From contig JANINS010000002.1 of assembly GCA_024508725.1 (NCBI GenBank), forward strand, positions 304,517 to 368,516: a DNA stretch of 64,000 bases. Reading direction: 5' to 3'. Each line of letters begins with the position of its first letter. The first letter of the stretch is position 1. Made by a program: the position numbers and the translations under genes. The notes beneath the pieces were generated by a model, which made no database searches, had not been told where the DNA came from, and saw nothing but the letters and a program-made list of their open reading frames with translations. The DNA is from Chitinophagaceae bacterium (GTDB taxonomy: Bacteria; Bacteroidota; Bacteroidia; Chitinophagales; Chitinophagaceae). Positions 37,326-45,010 of this stretch are shown here, piece after piece.

Positions 37326-39239
37326 TTAAAGGTTAGGATTATTTCCGTTAAATGGAACTTTGATGGTGATGGTTGTTCCGTTATTACTCCAGATGTCGAG
37401 TTCACCACCTACATGCTCCATTCTTTCTTTCATATTGCGAATGCCATTCTTAAAAGGAAGGATATCGTTACTCTCGAATCCTTTTCCATTGTCTTTAATG
37501 GTAAATATAAGTTGATCCCGTACCTGTACTGTTAAGTTTACTGCCGAAGCATTGGCATGTTTTACAATGTTGGTAAAACACTCTTTGATCACCATGAAAA
37601 TATTTCTTCGTTTCTCGCCACTGATCTCGATGTTGGGAATATTGGATGGTATATTGATGCTGAGTTTAATATCGTAAGGTTCAAGATAATCTACCATGTG
37701 GCTTCTTATATAAGCCAAAAGATTTGGAATAGTGTCGTTCTTGGAATTGATAGACCAGATGATCTCGTTGAGGTTGTTCACCAGTTCGTTTGCATTCGCT
37801 GATATCTTATTCAGCTCATCTTTGTTTTCTTTCTTCACCAAAGCGATCTCACTTAACAGCCTGATCGATGTTAAGCCAGAGCCAATATCATCATGTATCT
37901 CTTTTGCGATACGATTTCTTTCATCCACCCTGGAGGATGCTATTGCCAATACCTTCTCCAGTTCTTTCTTCTCATTCTCCAGCTTTAGTTTCTCGATATC
38001 ATCCAGGTTTTTAAGCTCTTCTTTCCGTTCTTTTTGTCCTAATCCCAAACGGAAGAAGAAAAGATTGGCAACAATTCCCAATTGGTACAATATCGCCCAG
38101 CCACCAATTTTCTGAACGAGGTATTGCTTCTCTCGTAGTAAGGTGTTTTGCAGAATGATCAGTGTTAGAAAACCCATCAGAGAGAACATACCAAATGCTA
38201 CATATCTTGAGAGATGTTTATTCCATCGTTGTAAAACAATGCTTGTATACAGGGCGATAAGTAAAAGCAGGACCGTAACCGCATCAAACAATAACGTATT
38301 GAAAGAAAACAATGTATCCGAGAAAGAAATAAAAGGAAGTACACAACAATATACCATCATTCCGGTGATGGTGGTTTTAAGCAAAGTAAAAAGACGGTAT
38401 TGTTTATTTCTCAGATCGAGAAAGCGAATGATAAATATGATCTCGAAAATATAACCCAGAATCTGCAACCATTTCTGGAAAAACCCTGAAGATTTATGCC
38501 ACCATGCCTGGTAATAATAATTGTTAACGAACAGCACTGCAAAGAAGAGTACAAATGCAAGCCCGAAAAGACTGTTGTAGAGATATTCACTTCGCCTGTT
38601 GAGATAGAATTTGAGAAATGAATAACTGAACAGCATTAACATCATTCCCGTCATAAGAATGGTGAGAATGCTGTTGGTGTAATTGGGACGGATAAATTCC
38701 TGTAAGATGAGATCGTTAATAGAAGAATGGTCTGTGATTGTGGGTTTGAACTGTGTCCAATTATAGTAATGTAGTTCTGGTTGAAATAAAAAATAGTTTG
38801 TTTTTCCTTTCTGGAGTTTTAGTGGGATCAAAGCGATCTTAGAGCTGAATGAGATCGCATTGAATGCTTTTCTTTCGGGAATGTATTGCCAGTTGTTTAA
38901 AGCACTGTCGAATAAAAATACTCTTGTATTCACCATTTTGCCGGGGTAGAAGTAGATCACCTTTGAGGAATCTTCTCCTTTATAAACTACTTTCAATAAG
39001 TACCAGCGGCTCTGATAATAGTTATTTTCTCGTACACCAGTCGGCTGATTGTTTTTATAAGCAGTAAGCGGAACATTATTAATGTTTTCATCATCTGAAG
39101 CAGGCTGGTACACTTTCAAATGACGGATCACTTTCCAGTAACCCTGCAGGTTGGTAACATCGATTGCAGTATCCTGCGAGAAAGCATTGATAGAAGTAAA
39201 TACAAGCAGGAAAAGAAAAATTCTGATGATCAGCTGCAT
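37326..39239 (-). CDS. 7TMR-DISM sensor histidine kinase (HisKA_3)
   Basis: A 637-aa kinase. A signal peptide (residues 1-20) precedes a periplasmic 7TMR-DISMED2-like beta domain (~25-180), seven transmembrane helices (~188-400), a coiled coil (~402-436), the HisKA_3 dimerisation domain with phospho-His449 (RIAKEIHDDIGSG), and a HATPase_c domain ending in DNGKGF and IKVPFNG. It phosphorylates the NarL-type regulator next door. The DISMED2-type sensor often binds carbohydrate-like ligands, but the ligand here is unknown. Confidence 0.92.
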   Translation of the reverse strand: MQLIIRIFLFLLVFTSINAFSQDTAIDVTNLQGYWKVIRHLKVYQPASDDENINNVPLTAYKNNQPTGVRENNYYQSRWYLLKVVYKGEDSSKVIYFYPGKMVNTRVFLFDSALNNWQYIPERKAFNAISFSSKIALIPLKLQKGKTNYFLFQPELHYYNWTQFKPTITDHSSINDLILQEFIRPNYTNSILTILMTGMMLMLFSYSFLKFYLNRRSEYLYNSLFGLAFVLFFAVLFVNNYYYQAWWHKSSGFFQKWLQILGYIFEIIFIIRFLDLRNKQYRLFTLLKTTITGMMVYCCVLPFISFSDTLFSFNTLLFDAVTVLLLLIALYTSIVLQRWNKHLSRYVAFGMFSLMGFLTLIILQNTLLREKQYLVQKIGGWAILYQLGIVANLFFFRLGLGQKERKEELKNLDDIEKLKLENEKKELEKVLAIASSRVDERNRIAKEIHDDIGSGLTSIRLLSEIALVKKENKDELNKISANANELVNNLNEIIWSINSKNDTIPNLLAYIRSHMVDYLEPYDIKLSINIPSNIPNIEISGEKRRNIFMVIKECFTNIVKHANASAVNLTVQVRDQLIFTIKDNGKGFESNDILPFKNGIRNMKERMEHVGGELDIWSNNGTTITIKVPFNGNNPNL

Positions 39240-39281
39240 CGCAGGGTTATGTAAAGTGAAGATACCAAATTCGCCAGGACT

Positions 39282-39905
39282 TTATTTTGGTACATGAAGG
39301 ATGTACTTCTCCCGGAAGAAATCTTCTTTGAAGATCTCATCCACTGCAGCAATACGTGGCTTAACACCACTGTCTGATATTTCCTGCGCTAAGTCGCCAC
39401 CTTTCAGGCAGATCAAGCCATTCCTTACTTCACCTTGTGTTCCTTTTTTCACCAGCGGATTTGCCCAACGCCAAAGATCTTTTAAAGGAGCAACTGCTCT
39501 CGACACTGCAAAATCAAACTTGCAGTTCTTAATATCTTCGGCTCTCGAATGTTGAGTGGTAATGTTTGTTATTCCTGCACCTTCAGCCACACCTTCAACT
39601 ACTTTAAGCTTTTTAGCAATGCTATCTACCAGGTGAAACTTTACATCAGGAAAAAAGATCGCTAAAGGAATTCCGGGGAAACCACCACCAGTACCAATGT
39701 CTATTACTTCGGCTCCGGGTTGAAATTCAACGATCGCTGCAATACTTAATGAATGCAATACATGTTTCAGGTAAAGGCTGTCAATATCTTTTCGGGAGAT
39801 GACATTGATCTTCTCGTTCCAGTCTTTATACAACGCTTCCAATGCTGTGAACTGGTCTATTTGTTTGGGTGTGAAGTCGGAGAAATATTTTAGAATAAGG
39901 TCCAT
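39282..39905 (-). CDS. rsmG: 16S rRNA (guanine527-N7)-methyltransferase
   Basis: Start at 39905 (MDLILKYFSDFTP, 207 aa), normal length for RsmG. It methylates G527 of 16S rRNA using SAM. The Rossmann motif I, VIDIGTGGGFPGIPLAI, the NVISRKD block and SRAVAPL are conserved. It is monocistronic; the IS1595 element lies upstream and its left terminus points towards this gene. Confidence 0.95.
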   Translation of the reverse strand: MDLILKYFSDFTPKQIDQFTALEALYKDWNEKINVISRKDIDSLYLKHVLHSLSIAAIVEFQPGAEVIDIGTGGGFPGIPLAIFFPDVKFHLVDSIAKKLKVVEGVAEGAGITNITTQHSRAEDIKNCKFDFAVSRAVAPLKDLWRWANPLVKKGTQGEVRNGLICLKGGDLAQEISDSGVKPRIAAVDEIFKEDFFREKYILHVPK

Positions 39906-39919
39906 TGTTGCCAAATTGA

Positions 39920-40015
39920 ACACGAATTACGGAGAATTGCACGAATTACACGAATTGTTTGAAAAACGAATGGAGCACGAATTAATATGGATTGCACGAA
40001 TTACACGAATTGTTA
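39920..40015. repeat. ACGAATTACACGAATTG repeats
   Basis: GCACGAATTACACGAATTG occurs at about 39947 and 39992, with partial copies (ACACGAATTACGG, AGCACGAATTA) between. These lie just upstream of rsmG. The type is common in Bacteroidota intergenic DNA. Confidence 0.7.
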
Positions 40016-40085
40016 GATGGCAGCCGGAGGCTTCTAAATATTCTCACCAGCCAGAGGCTGGCGAGTGAGAGTTCCATATAGCTTC

Positions 40086-40109
40086 AACTGCCGAAGAGTG
40101 CGACGCAAC
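40086..40109 (+). repeat. Dispersed intergenic repeat, copy I, left half
   Basis: GCTTCAACTGCCGAAGAGTG then CGACGCAAC. The copy is interrupted by the IS1595 element and resumes at 43106 as GACGCAACAGACGATGC-TATGAAAA. Joining the halves through one GACGCAAC restores the family consensus. Confidence 0.8.
40102..40109. repeat. Left target-site duplication of the IS1595-family element
   Basis: GACGCAAC, repeated exactly at 43106-43113 immediately outside the right inverted repeat. Eight bases is the duplication length known for the IS1595 family. Confidence 0.85.
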
Positions 40110-40165
40110 GGTAACTATATACGAGTTGGGACAAAGGTAGAAAAAGAAAAGCGGCTTTCGCCGCT
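40110..40165. repeat. Left terminal inverted repeat (56 bp)
   Basis: Reverse complement of 43049-43105 with a single one-base indel in the hairpin loop. On the minus strand it forms a terminator (GCGGCGAAAGCCGC then TTTTC) for the 61-aa gene, followed outward by TACCTTTG, which matches the Bacteroidota -7 promoter consensus TAnnTTTG. Confidence 0.9.
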
Positions 40166-40179
40166 GTATTCCTGAGGTA

Positions 40180-40365
40180 TTAGCTTTTCATTTCTTTCAT
40201 TCGCTCTGCTTCAAGCTTCAGTAATTCATCTGAAATCTTTTCCATCACATCCCTTGTCTTCTGCAATTCTGTACTAGGTGTACCATTGTCAAGTTCCTGA
40301 ATGTAGATCGTTGACAAATCTAAAAACATCTGTCGGAGTTCTTTAATTCGCTGCTCTCTCTGCAT
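40180..40365 (-). CDS. Passenger microprotein, coiled coil
   Basis: A 61-aa highly charged helical protein (REQRIKELRQMFLDLSTIY, KISDELLKLEAERMKEMK) expected to form a coiled coil. No family recognised. It lies inside the IS1595 element, between the left terminal repeat and the 48-aa gene, and its transcript would end at the terminator in the left repeat. Confidence 0.65.
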   Translation of the reverse strand: MQREQRIKELRQMFLDLSTIYIQELDNGTPSTELQKTRDVMEKISDELLKLEAERMKEMKS

Positions 40366-40386
40366 AAGGTAAATGTGGCGGTAAAG

Positions 40387-40533
40387 CTACTGTTTTGGTT
40401 TGGATTCAGTATCCTTCTTTCCTACAGATACACCTATAACATCAGCAAACGAACCATTTACTTTTAGCTTCGGTTCGTATGTTTCTGCACGTTTCTTTTT
40501 TGGTGCTGCTTTCTTCTTTGCTGCCTTTGCCAT
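40387..40533 (-). CDS. Passenger microprotein, Lys/Ala-rich basic N-terminus
   Basis: A 48-aa ORF starting ATG 40533. The first 15 residues are a basic KAAKKKAAPKKKR tail, and the remainder (AETYEPKLKVNGSFADVIGVS) looks like a folded mini-domain. The basic tail suggests nucleic-acid binding. It begins 30 bases after the transposase stop and reads the same way, so it may be expressed with it past a leaky terminator. Confidence 0.6.
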   Translation of the reverse strand: MAKAAKKKAAPKKKRAETYEPKLKVNGSFADVIGVSVGKKDTESKPKQ

Positions 40534-40551
40534 GCTATAAAGGTAGAAAAA

Positions 40552-40575
40552 ATCGGTAAGGGTTACTTACCGATT
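40552..40575 (-). terminator. Terminator overlapping the transposase stop codon
   Basis: On the minus strand ATCGGTAAG pairs perfectly with CTTACCGAT around a 5-base loop (TAACC) that begins with the TAA stop, and is followed by TTTTTT. Confidence 0.8.
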
Positions 40576-41486
40576 AACTCATTGTATTTTAAACGCCCTT
40601 CGCTGTTCTTGATACTCAGTTCAAATCTTTCATTGTCGAATATCTGACGTGTATTATAACGTGCTGCAAACTCGTCGCAATAACGTTGTAAATGCTTAGG
40701 GCTTACTTGGTGATAAATTCCATAAATACCACGCTTTAAGATTGAAAAGAAACCTTCAACAGAGTTAGTATAAACCTCACCACGTACATATTCTTCCTCG
40801 TAGTGGTTAACTACTTGGTGATCTGCAAAATGCTTATCTAAGCCTTTATAAGCTGTCAGAGAATCAGTAAACACCCGTGCAGAACTATCTACGTGTTGCT
40901 TTACCATATCTTTCAATGTAACACCAGCCTTATTGTGAACGTGTGTTTTTACTTTGTTGTTTCTCTCTAACAAAGCCACTACACAAGTCTTATTATCTAC
41001 GTGTGAAGCGTTGCTTTCATGTGCTGCACGTCTTACTGACTTATGTTTGTTCTTATACTTTCCGCCGATATAGGTTTCGTCAACCTCTACCATATTGCTG
41101 AGCATAGCTGGTGCTTTCTCTCTGAGCATTTCACGAATACGATGTAATAAGAACCATGCAGTTTTTTGAGTAACACCTAATTGCCTGTGAAGCTGTAATG
41201 AACTAACACCTTTTTTAGATGAAGTAACTAAATAGATAGCTGCAAACCATGTTCTCAAATCAATCTTGCTGTTCTCATAGATAGTACCTACAGTTACAGA
41301 GAACTTCTTTGCACAAAACTTATCTGCACACTTGTAACGTTTGCCACCTTCAATTTTATAAACCTTAGTGCAGCCACAATGAGCACACTCAACGTTTCCA
41401 TTCCAACGCTGTTGCTCCAAGTATTGACGGCAAACATCTTCACTATTGAAGTGATCGAACAGTTGTTTTAGGTTTTTGAAGTTCAT
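40563..41486 (-). CDS. IS1595-family (ISXO2-like) transposase
   Basis: A 307-aa transposase. An N-terminal zinc ribbon (CAHCGCTKVY ... CADKFC) is followed by a helix-turn-helix (LQLHRQLGVTQKTAWFLLHRI) and the ISXO2-like catalytic domain: VDETYIGGK (first Asp), FTDSLTAYKGL (second Asp) and VYTNSVEGFFSILKRG (third acidic region with Asn/Glu). It is complete, with no frameshift, and is flanked by intact termini, so it may still be active. Confidence 0.95.
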   Translation of the reverse strand: MNFKNLKQLFDHFNSEDVCRQYLEQQRWNGNVECAHCGCTKVYKIEGGKRYKCADKFCAKKFSVTVGTIYENSKIDLRTWFAAIYLVTSSKKGVSSLQLHRQLGVTQKTAWFLLHRIREMLREKAPAMLSNMVEVDETYIGGKYKNKHKSVRRAAHESNASHVDNKTCVVALLERNNKVKTHVHNKAGVTLKDMVKQHVDSSARVFTDSLTAYKGLDKHFADHQVVNHYEEEYVRGEVYTNSVEGFFSILKRGIYGIYHQVSPKHLQRYCDEFAARYNTRQIFDNERFELSIKNSEGRLKYNELIGK

Positions 41487-41576
41487 CTCCTTTTGATTTG
41501 ATAGATCAAAAATAGGGTTAGTCCCAATAACTACCTAATTTATTTTTAAATTTTGCCATGTTCTCAAACAATTTTA

Positions 41577-41603
41577 ACTTTGACGAGGCGGCAGCGTCAA
41601 AGT
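41577..41603. promoter_or_regulatory. ACTTTGACG hairpin in the divergent tnp/passenger promoter region
   Basis: ACTTTGACG and CGTCAAAGT form a 9-bp stem around AGGCGGCAG, upstream of the 250-aa gene and the transposase. A third ACTTTGACG occurs at 42993, after the PIN gene. It could be an operator for a regulator within the element. Confidence 0.35.
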
Positions 41604-41654
41604 CAGATAGGTTTTGACAAGTCGTTAATTTTAAAATACTTAATTTGTAAAATA

Positions 41655-42407
41655 ATGGAACAGGATAACGAACAAATAGAGCTGAGGTTTGAGGGGAATG
41701 GAATAAAGCCCTCAAAAGTTCGAGCGTCCGAAGTGGCTACTTTAATTGCCAGCTTTGAACGCTCTATTCTTGCTATTGTTCGTGAAGAACATCCTGAACT
41801 AAGTGAAGATTTTGTATTTATCAGCTTTGATGAGATTAAGGAAAGTAGCCTCGCTCTAAAGTGTATTGCTCACAAGCCTCAATTATATGTTGCTCCTGCA
41901 TATAGCAAGTTAACAGTTGCTTTTGTCAACAATAACTTCAATTCCTTACCGAACGAGTCTATTGAAGATTTGAGAGTAATACAACGCTTTGCAAAAAAAC
42001 ATGCTTGCGATGGTGTTTTTTTAAAGAATGGCGAGAGGTTGGCATCCTTTAACTCAGAGGTGGATATTAGTTACAATGATGAGGGTATAGTCAAAGGGGA
42101 AACAACAATTTACGGCGAGGTAAAAAAGGCTGGCGGAGAAACACCAAGAGTGCAATTAAAGATCAACGATAGCTATACAATTTCATTTGAGGTAAAGAAA
42201 GATATAGCGGTGCATTTGGCTAGTAATCTATACAAAGAAGTAGGGTTAAAGGGGATTGCAAGATGGGACAAGAAAACTTTTAAAATCTTAGATTTTAAGG
42301 CGGAAGGAATAATAGAAGTTCAGGAAAACACTTTAGTGGATGCTTTTAAAGAATTAAACACCTTGTTTGGGGATCACCTTGACAAGGGTATTTCGTATAT
42401 CAACTAA
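41655..42407 (+). CDS. Unrecognised partner protein of the IS-borne PIN module
   Basis: Start at ATG 41655 (MEQDNEQIELRFEGNG), 250 aa; a longer frame from 41553 crosses the hairpin and promoter region. Soluble, mixed alpha/beta, no signal peptide. Visible blocks are KPSKVRASEVATLIASFERSI, FISFDEIKESSLALKCIA and a C-terminal WDKKTFKILDFKAEG. No known antitoxin fold or DNA-binding domain was recognised. It ends 5 bases before the PIN gene, so the pair is a translational unit: a possible antitoxin or targeting partner. Confidence 0.75.
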   Translation: MEQDNEQIELRFEGNGIKPSKVRASEVATLIASFERSILAIVREEHPELSEDFVFISFDEIKESSLALKCIAHKPQLYVAPAYSKLTVAFVNNNFNSLPNESIEDLRVIQRFAKKHACDGVFLKNGERLASFNSEVDISYNDEGIVKGETTIYGEVKKAGGETPRVQLKINDSYTISFEVKKDIAVHLASNLYKEVGLKGIARWDKKTFKILDFKAEGIIEVQENTLVDAFKELNTLFGDHLDKGISYIN

Positions 42408-42412
42408 CAGGG

Positions 42413-42946
42413 ATGAGTAATAAATTAGTTCTGATTGATAGCCAGATTTTTATCTGGGGTGTCAAGGGGCAAGCAACGGAAGGGCAAGAAGGGCAAATAC
42501 CTATTGCAAAAGCATTCATTAGCTGGCTATCAGAAAATGATTACAAATTACTTTTACCTGTACCGCAATTAGTTGAGCTATTATCCTATGTTCCAGTAGA
42601 ACAACAGGATACTATTATGCAGTTTTTCACAAAAAAATTTAGAATAGTTCCATTTGATGAGTTAGCTGCTTCTAAGTGTGCAGAACTTATCTATAAAAGT
42701 TTAAATGAGCCAGAGTTAGTCCAATATCGTAAAGAGCAAAAAGTCACAAAGAACAAGCTGAAGTTTGATTGTATGTTAGCCGCAATAGCAATTGTTCGCA
42801 ATGCTAGTAAGATTTACTCAGTTGATTCCGACTTAAAGAGATTTGCAAATGGAGAAATAGAGGTTTTACCAATGCCTGTAATAAAGAAGCCAATGGTGCA
42901 AAATTCGCTATTTACAGGTCAAGCTATAGGCAGTACTGAATCATAA
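42413..42946 (+). CDS. PIN-domain nuclease-like protein
   Basis: A 177-aa PIN-fold protein. Conserved acidic residues are in VLIDSQIFIWG (Asp9), QLVELLSY (Glu), KFDCMLAAIAIV (Asp) and YSVDSDLKRF (Asp). PIN domains are Mg-dependent RNases, often toxins. The length exceeds typical VapC (~130) because of a Gly/Glu-rich insertion (VKGQATEGQEGQIP) and a C-terminal extension. It is encoded directly after the 250-aa gene inside the IS1595 element, so it is a passenger gene. Confidence 0.88.
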   Translation: MSNKLVLIDSQIFIWGVKGQATEGQEGQIPIAKAFISWLSENDYKLLLPVPQLVELLSYVPVEQQDTIMQFFTKKFRIVPFDELAASKCAELIYKSLNEPELVQYRKEQKVTKNKLKFDCMLAAIAIVRNASKIYSVDSDLKRFANGEIEVLPMPVIKKPMVQNSLFTGQAIGSTES

Positions 42947-43048
42947 CTCTTGGGCTGGAATTTACTTACACAGGTAGAAGGTAAGTAGTTAGACTTTGAC
43001 GACCTGACTAATCAACAGCGAGAAGTACTATGTTCATCCCAACCAATT

Positions 43049-43105
43049 AGCGGCGAAAAGCCGCTTTTCTTTTTCTACCTTTGTCCCAACTCGTATATAG
43101 TTACC
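43049..43105. repeat. Right terminal inverted repeat (57 bp) with terminator
   Basis: Begins AGCGGCGAAAAGCCGCT followed by TTTTC, forming a + strand terminator for the PIN gene, then TACCTTTGTCCCAACTCG and GTTACC. It is the mirror of 40110-40165. Confidence 0.9.
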
Positions 43106-43136
43106 GACGCAACAGACGATGCTATGAAAAACTCAG
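43106..43136 (+). repeat. Dispersed intergenic repeat, copy I, right half; begins with the right target duplication
   Basis: Starts with GACGCAAC (43106-43113), then AGACGATGCTATGAAAA and CTCAGCTG, matching the 3' half of the family. It is followed by a short imperfect tandem of CTTACATCCGACATCTTA-like units to about 43205. Confidence 0.8.
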
Positions 43137-43210
43137 CTGATATCAAAATCCTGCTTCTTACATCCGACATCTTACTTCTTACATCAGACATCTTACATCC
43201 TACATATGCT

Positions 43211-44338
43211 TTACGTCCACGTTTTCTTTGGTTGCTTCCACAACACCGGAACGAAAAGCACATAATAAATAAACATCCAAAGATCAAAGAGAATATAATA
43301 AGGGAAAAGATCTGCTTCGTTCAGTTTTTTCATACTGCGGTACATGATGATTCCCTGGACGATTGCCCTGAATCCAAAAACAACCAAAGGCAACCACCAC
43401 CATTTAAACAGGATGATACTTGCAGCCAATAAAGGCAATAAAAGTATCTGGACAGTGGTATATAAGCCAAGTAAGAACTTGAATTTGGGTTTGTAATATT
43501 TAGCAGTTGAATAATGCCGCAGCTTTTGATTCCACCAATGACTCCATTTCTTTTTTGGTTCGCTCATGGTGTGAGCTTCGGGGTCAATTACAATAGCAGT
43601 ATTGGTTTTGGTGGCCACCTTGTTAATGAACAGGTCATCATCTCCACCAGGAATCTGATTTAAAGCCGAAAAGCCTTTGTTCCTGAAGAAGAGGTCTTTC
43701 TTATAGCTCAGGTTTCTACCCACACCCATGTACGGCATTCCGGCTAAGGCATAAGAAAGATATTGAAGTGCGGTATGATAGGTTTCGAAGCGAATAAGTT
43801 TATTCAGCAGTCCCGGTTTCTTGAAATAGGAACCGTAGCCAAGAACGATCTCGGTTTCATCCCTGAAACCATCCTGCATCAGGTGCATCCAGTTCTCTGA
43901 AGCCGGAATACAATCAGCATCTGTAAGTAAAACGATCTCGCTTTTTGCTGTTTTAATGCCTATGCTCAGCGGAAATTTCTTACCTGCGATCAGTTTTGCT
44001 TCCTGAGTAAGGGGTACAACGATCAGCTTGCGAAAACTTTTCTGAAATTCTTCTAATATGTATTTGCTCTCATCTTCAGAGTTGTCGTTCACCACGATCA
44101 CTTCATGTGTGGTCCTGTAATTCTGCACCAGAACACCGGGAAGATTCCTGGTAAGGTTTCCTGCTTCATCTCTTGCACAAACGATCACTGAAACAGGATG
44201 TTCAACAGTATCCACCTTGGGTTTAGGTTTATAAAAAGCCAGCCGTTGAAAAAAGAAAAGATAATAGAAAAGGTGTACAGCCACGGCAGCACAAAAAAGA
44301 TAGAATACAATGTCTCCAACAAAGGCAGGGATCATCAT
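43211..44338 (-). CDS. Family 2 glycosyltransferase, membrane-bound
   Basis: A 375-aa GT2 enzyme with an N-terminal membrane helix (FVGDIVFYLFCAAVAVHLFYYLFFF) and C-terminal helices (LLPLLAASIILFKWWWLPLVVFGF; YILFDLWMFIYYVLFVPVL). The catalytic domain shows VSVIVCARDEAGNL, VNDNSED, the DADC DxD-type motif, PGGDDDLFINK and KKWSHWWNQKLRHY, close to the Q/RxxRW-type motif of processive enzymes. A role in cell-surface polysaccharide or glycolipid synthesis is inferred. Its stop is 106 bases from the IS element. Confidence 0.9.
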   Translation of the reverse strand: MMIPAFVGDIVFYLFCAAVAVHLFYYLFFFQRLAFYKPKPKVDTVEHPVSVIVCARDEAGNLTRNLPGVLVQNYRTTHEVIVVNDNSEDESKYILEEFQKSFRKLIVVPLTQEAKLIAGKKFPLSIGIKTAKSEIVLLTDADCIPASENWMHLMQDGFRDETEIVLGYGSYFKKPGLLNKLIRFETYHTALQYLSYALAGMPYMGVGRNLSYKKDLFFRNKGFSALNQIPGGDDDLFINKVATKTNTAIVIDPEAHTMSEPKKKWSHWWNQKLRHYSTAKYYKPKFKFLLGLYTTVQILLLPLLAASIILFKWWWLPLVVFGFRAIVQGIIMYRSMKKLNEADLFPYYILFDLWMFIYYVLFVPVLWKQPKKTWT

Positions 44339-44411
44339 CGGGCAAAAATAAAGGTCAGCCTTTGTAGAAAGCTTATTTAGTAACAGGTGTGGGTAAGTTG
44401 TATTGAGCCGG

Positions 44412-44455
44412 CTGTAGTGCTGCTATTGAGGTTGGATAGCACTCTTGTACTTCTG
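44412..44455 (-). repeat. Dispersed intergenic repeat, copy J (decayed)
   Basis: Reverse orientation. ATAGCACTCTTGTAC and the GCTGCTATTGAGG stretch align with the family, with several substitutions. Confidence 0.5.
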
Positions 44456-44468
44456 GCCAAGCGATTGA

Positions 44469-44960
44469 CTAGAATTCGAGAAATTCGTCAATAACATCAT
44501 CATCTGCATCTGAAATAAATCTTCCAAGCTTTATTCTGCCGGTACACGTAGCTAAAGCGGCTAAAGCCATTTGGAATGTGGTATCATCCATTTCTTCGTT
44601 TATATGTTGAATTACAAAATTCTTCAAATCTATAATCCCTTTGAAGTAGTAGTCTGTAAGTTCTTCAGGTAAAGCAGGGTTATTCGAATGCCTTTCTTGC
44701 TCAATAGTTATACATAAACCGATCAAACTCCAATTGAAAAGTGTTTTTTCTTTTGCAATTCTTACAAGTTGAGGGACAGAAAGATAAGACGCAATATCAA
44801 CATCTCCCTGATGATGTAACTCATTCCAAAGATCATCAAGAACTTCTTCAATAACTTGTGACTCGTTAGCGCCCTCAAGTTTTTTTAAAGCAATTGATGC
44901 ATCATACGGGATTTTATATCCACCATTCACTTTTTTCCAGATCGGGTCGTCCAAGTTCAT
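44469..44960 (-). CDS. Hypothetical protein
   Basis: A 163-aa acidic, mostly alpha-helical soluble protein (IIEEVLDDLWNELHH-like and ALAALATCTGRIKLGRFI). No signal peptide or known motif was recognised. It is divergent from tgt, with the start sites 50 bases apart. An immunity-type helical protein is possible but is only a guess from composition. Confidence 0.65.
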   Translation of the reverse strand: MNLDDPIWKKVNGGYKIPYDASIALKKLEGANESQVIEEVLDDLWNELHHQGDVDIASYLSVPQLVRIAKEKTLFNWSLIGLCITIEQERHSNNPALPEELTDYYFKGIIDLKNFVIQHINEEMDDTTFQMALAALATCTGRIKLGRFISDADDDVIDEFLEF

Positions 44961-45010
44961 TAACTAATGTATTGAATATATTCCTTTTCCCCAATTACAT
45001 TTGCCACCCA

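Larger units (their letters stand above)
40110..43105. mobile_element. IS1595-family element with passenger genes (2996 bp)
   Basis: Bounded by near-perfect 56/57-bp terminal inverted repeats (starting GGTAACTATATACGAG) and an 8-bp direct duplication GACGCAAC. Inside are two microprotein genes and the transposase on the minus strand, and a two-gene module (250-aa protein plus PIN nuclease) on the plus strand. Each terminus includes a GCGGC-GCCGC hairpin with T-run, so transcription from the outermost genes stops at the ends. A simple member of the family is about 1 kb; the extra 2 kb are passengers, which some IS1595 members are known to carry. Confidence 0.88.

Noticed and set aside
41553..41654. 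Extended start for the 250-aa passenger protein
   Set aside because: It crosses the hairpin and promoter region, has no family-like residues, and a good ATG lies at 41655.
42413..42946. Ordinary VapBC toxin-antitoxin pair
   Set aside because: The PIN protein is longer than VapC and the partner is a 250-aa protein with no VapB-like DNA-binding fold.
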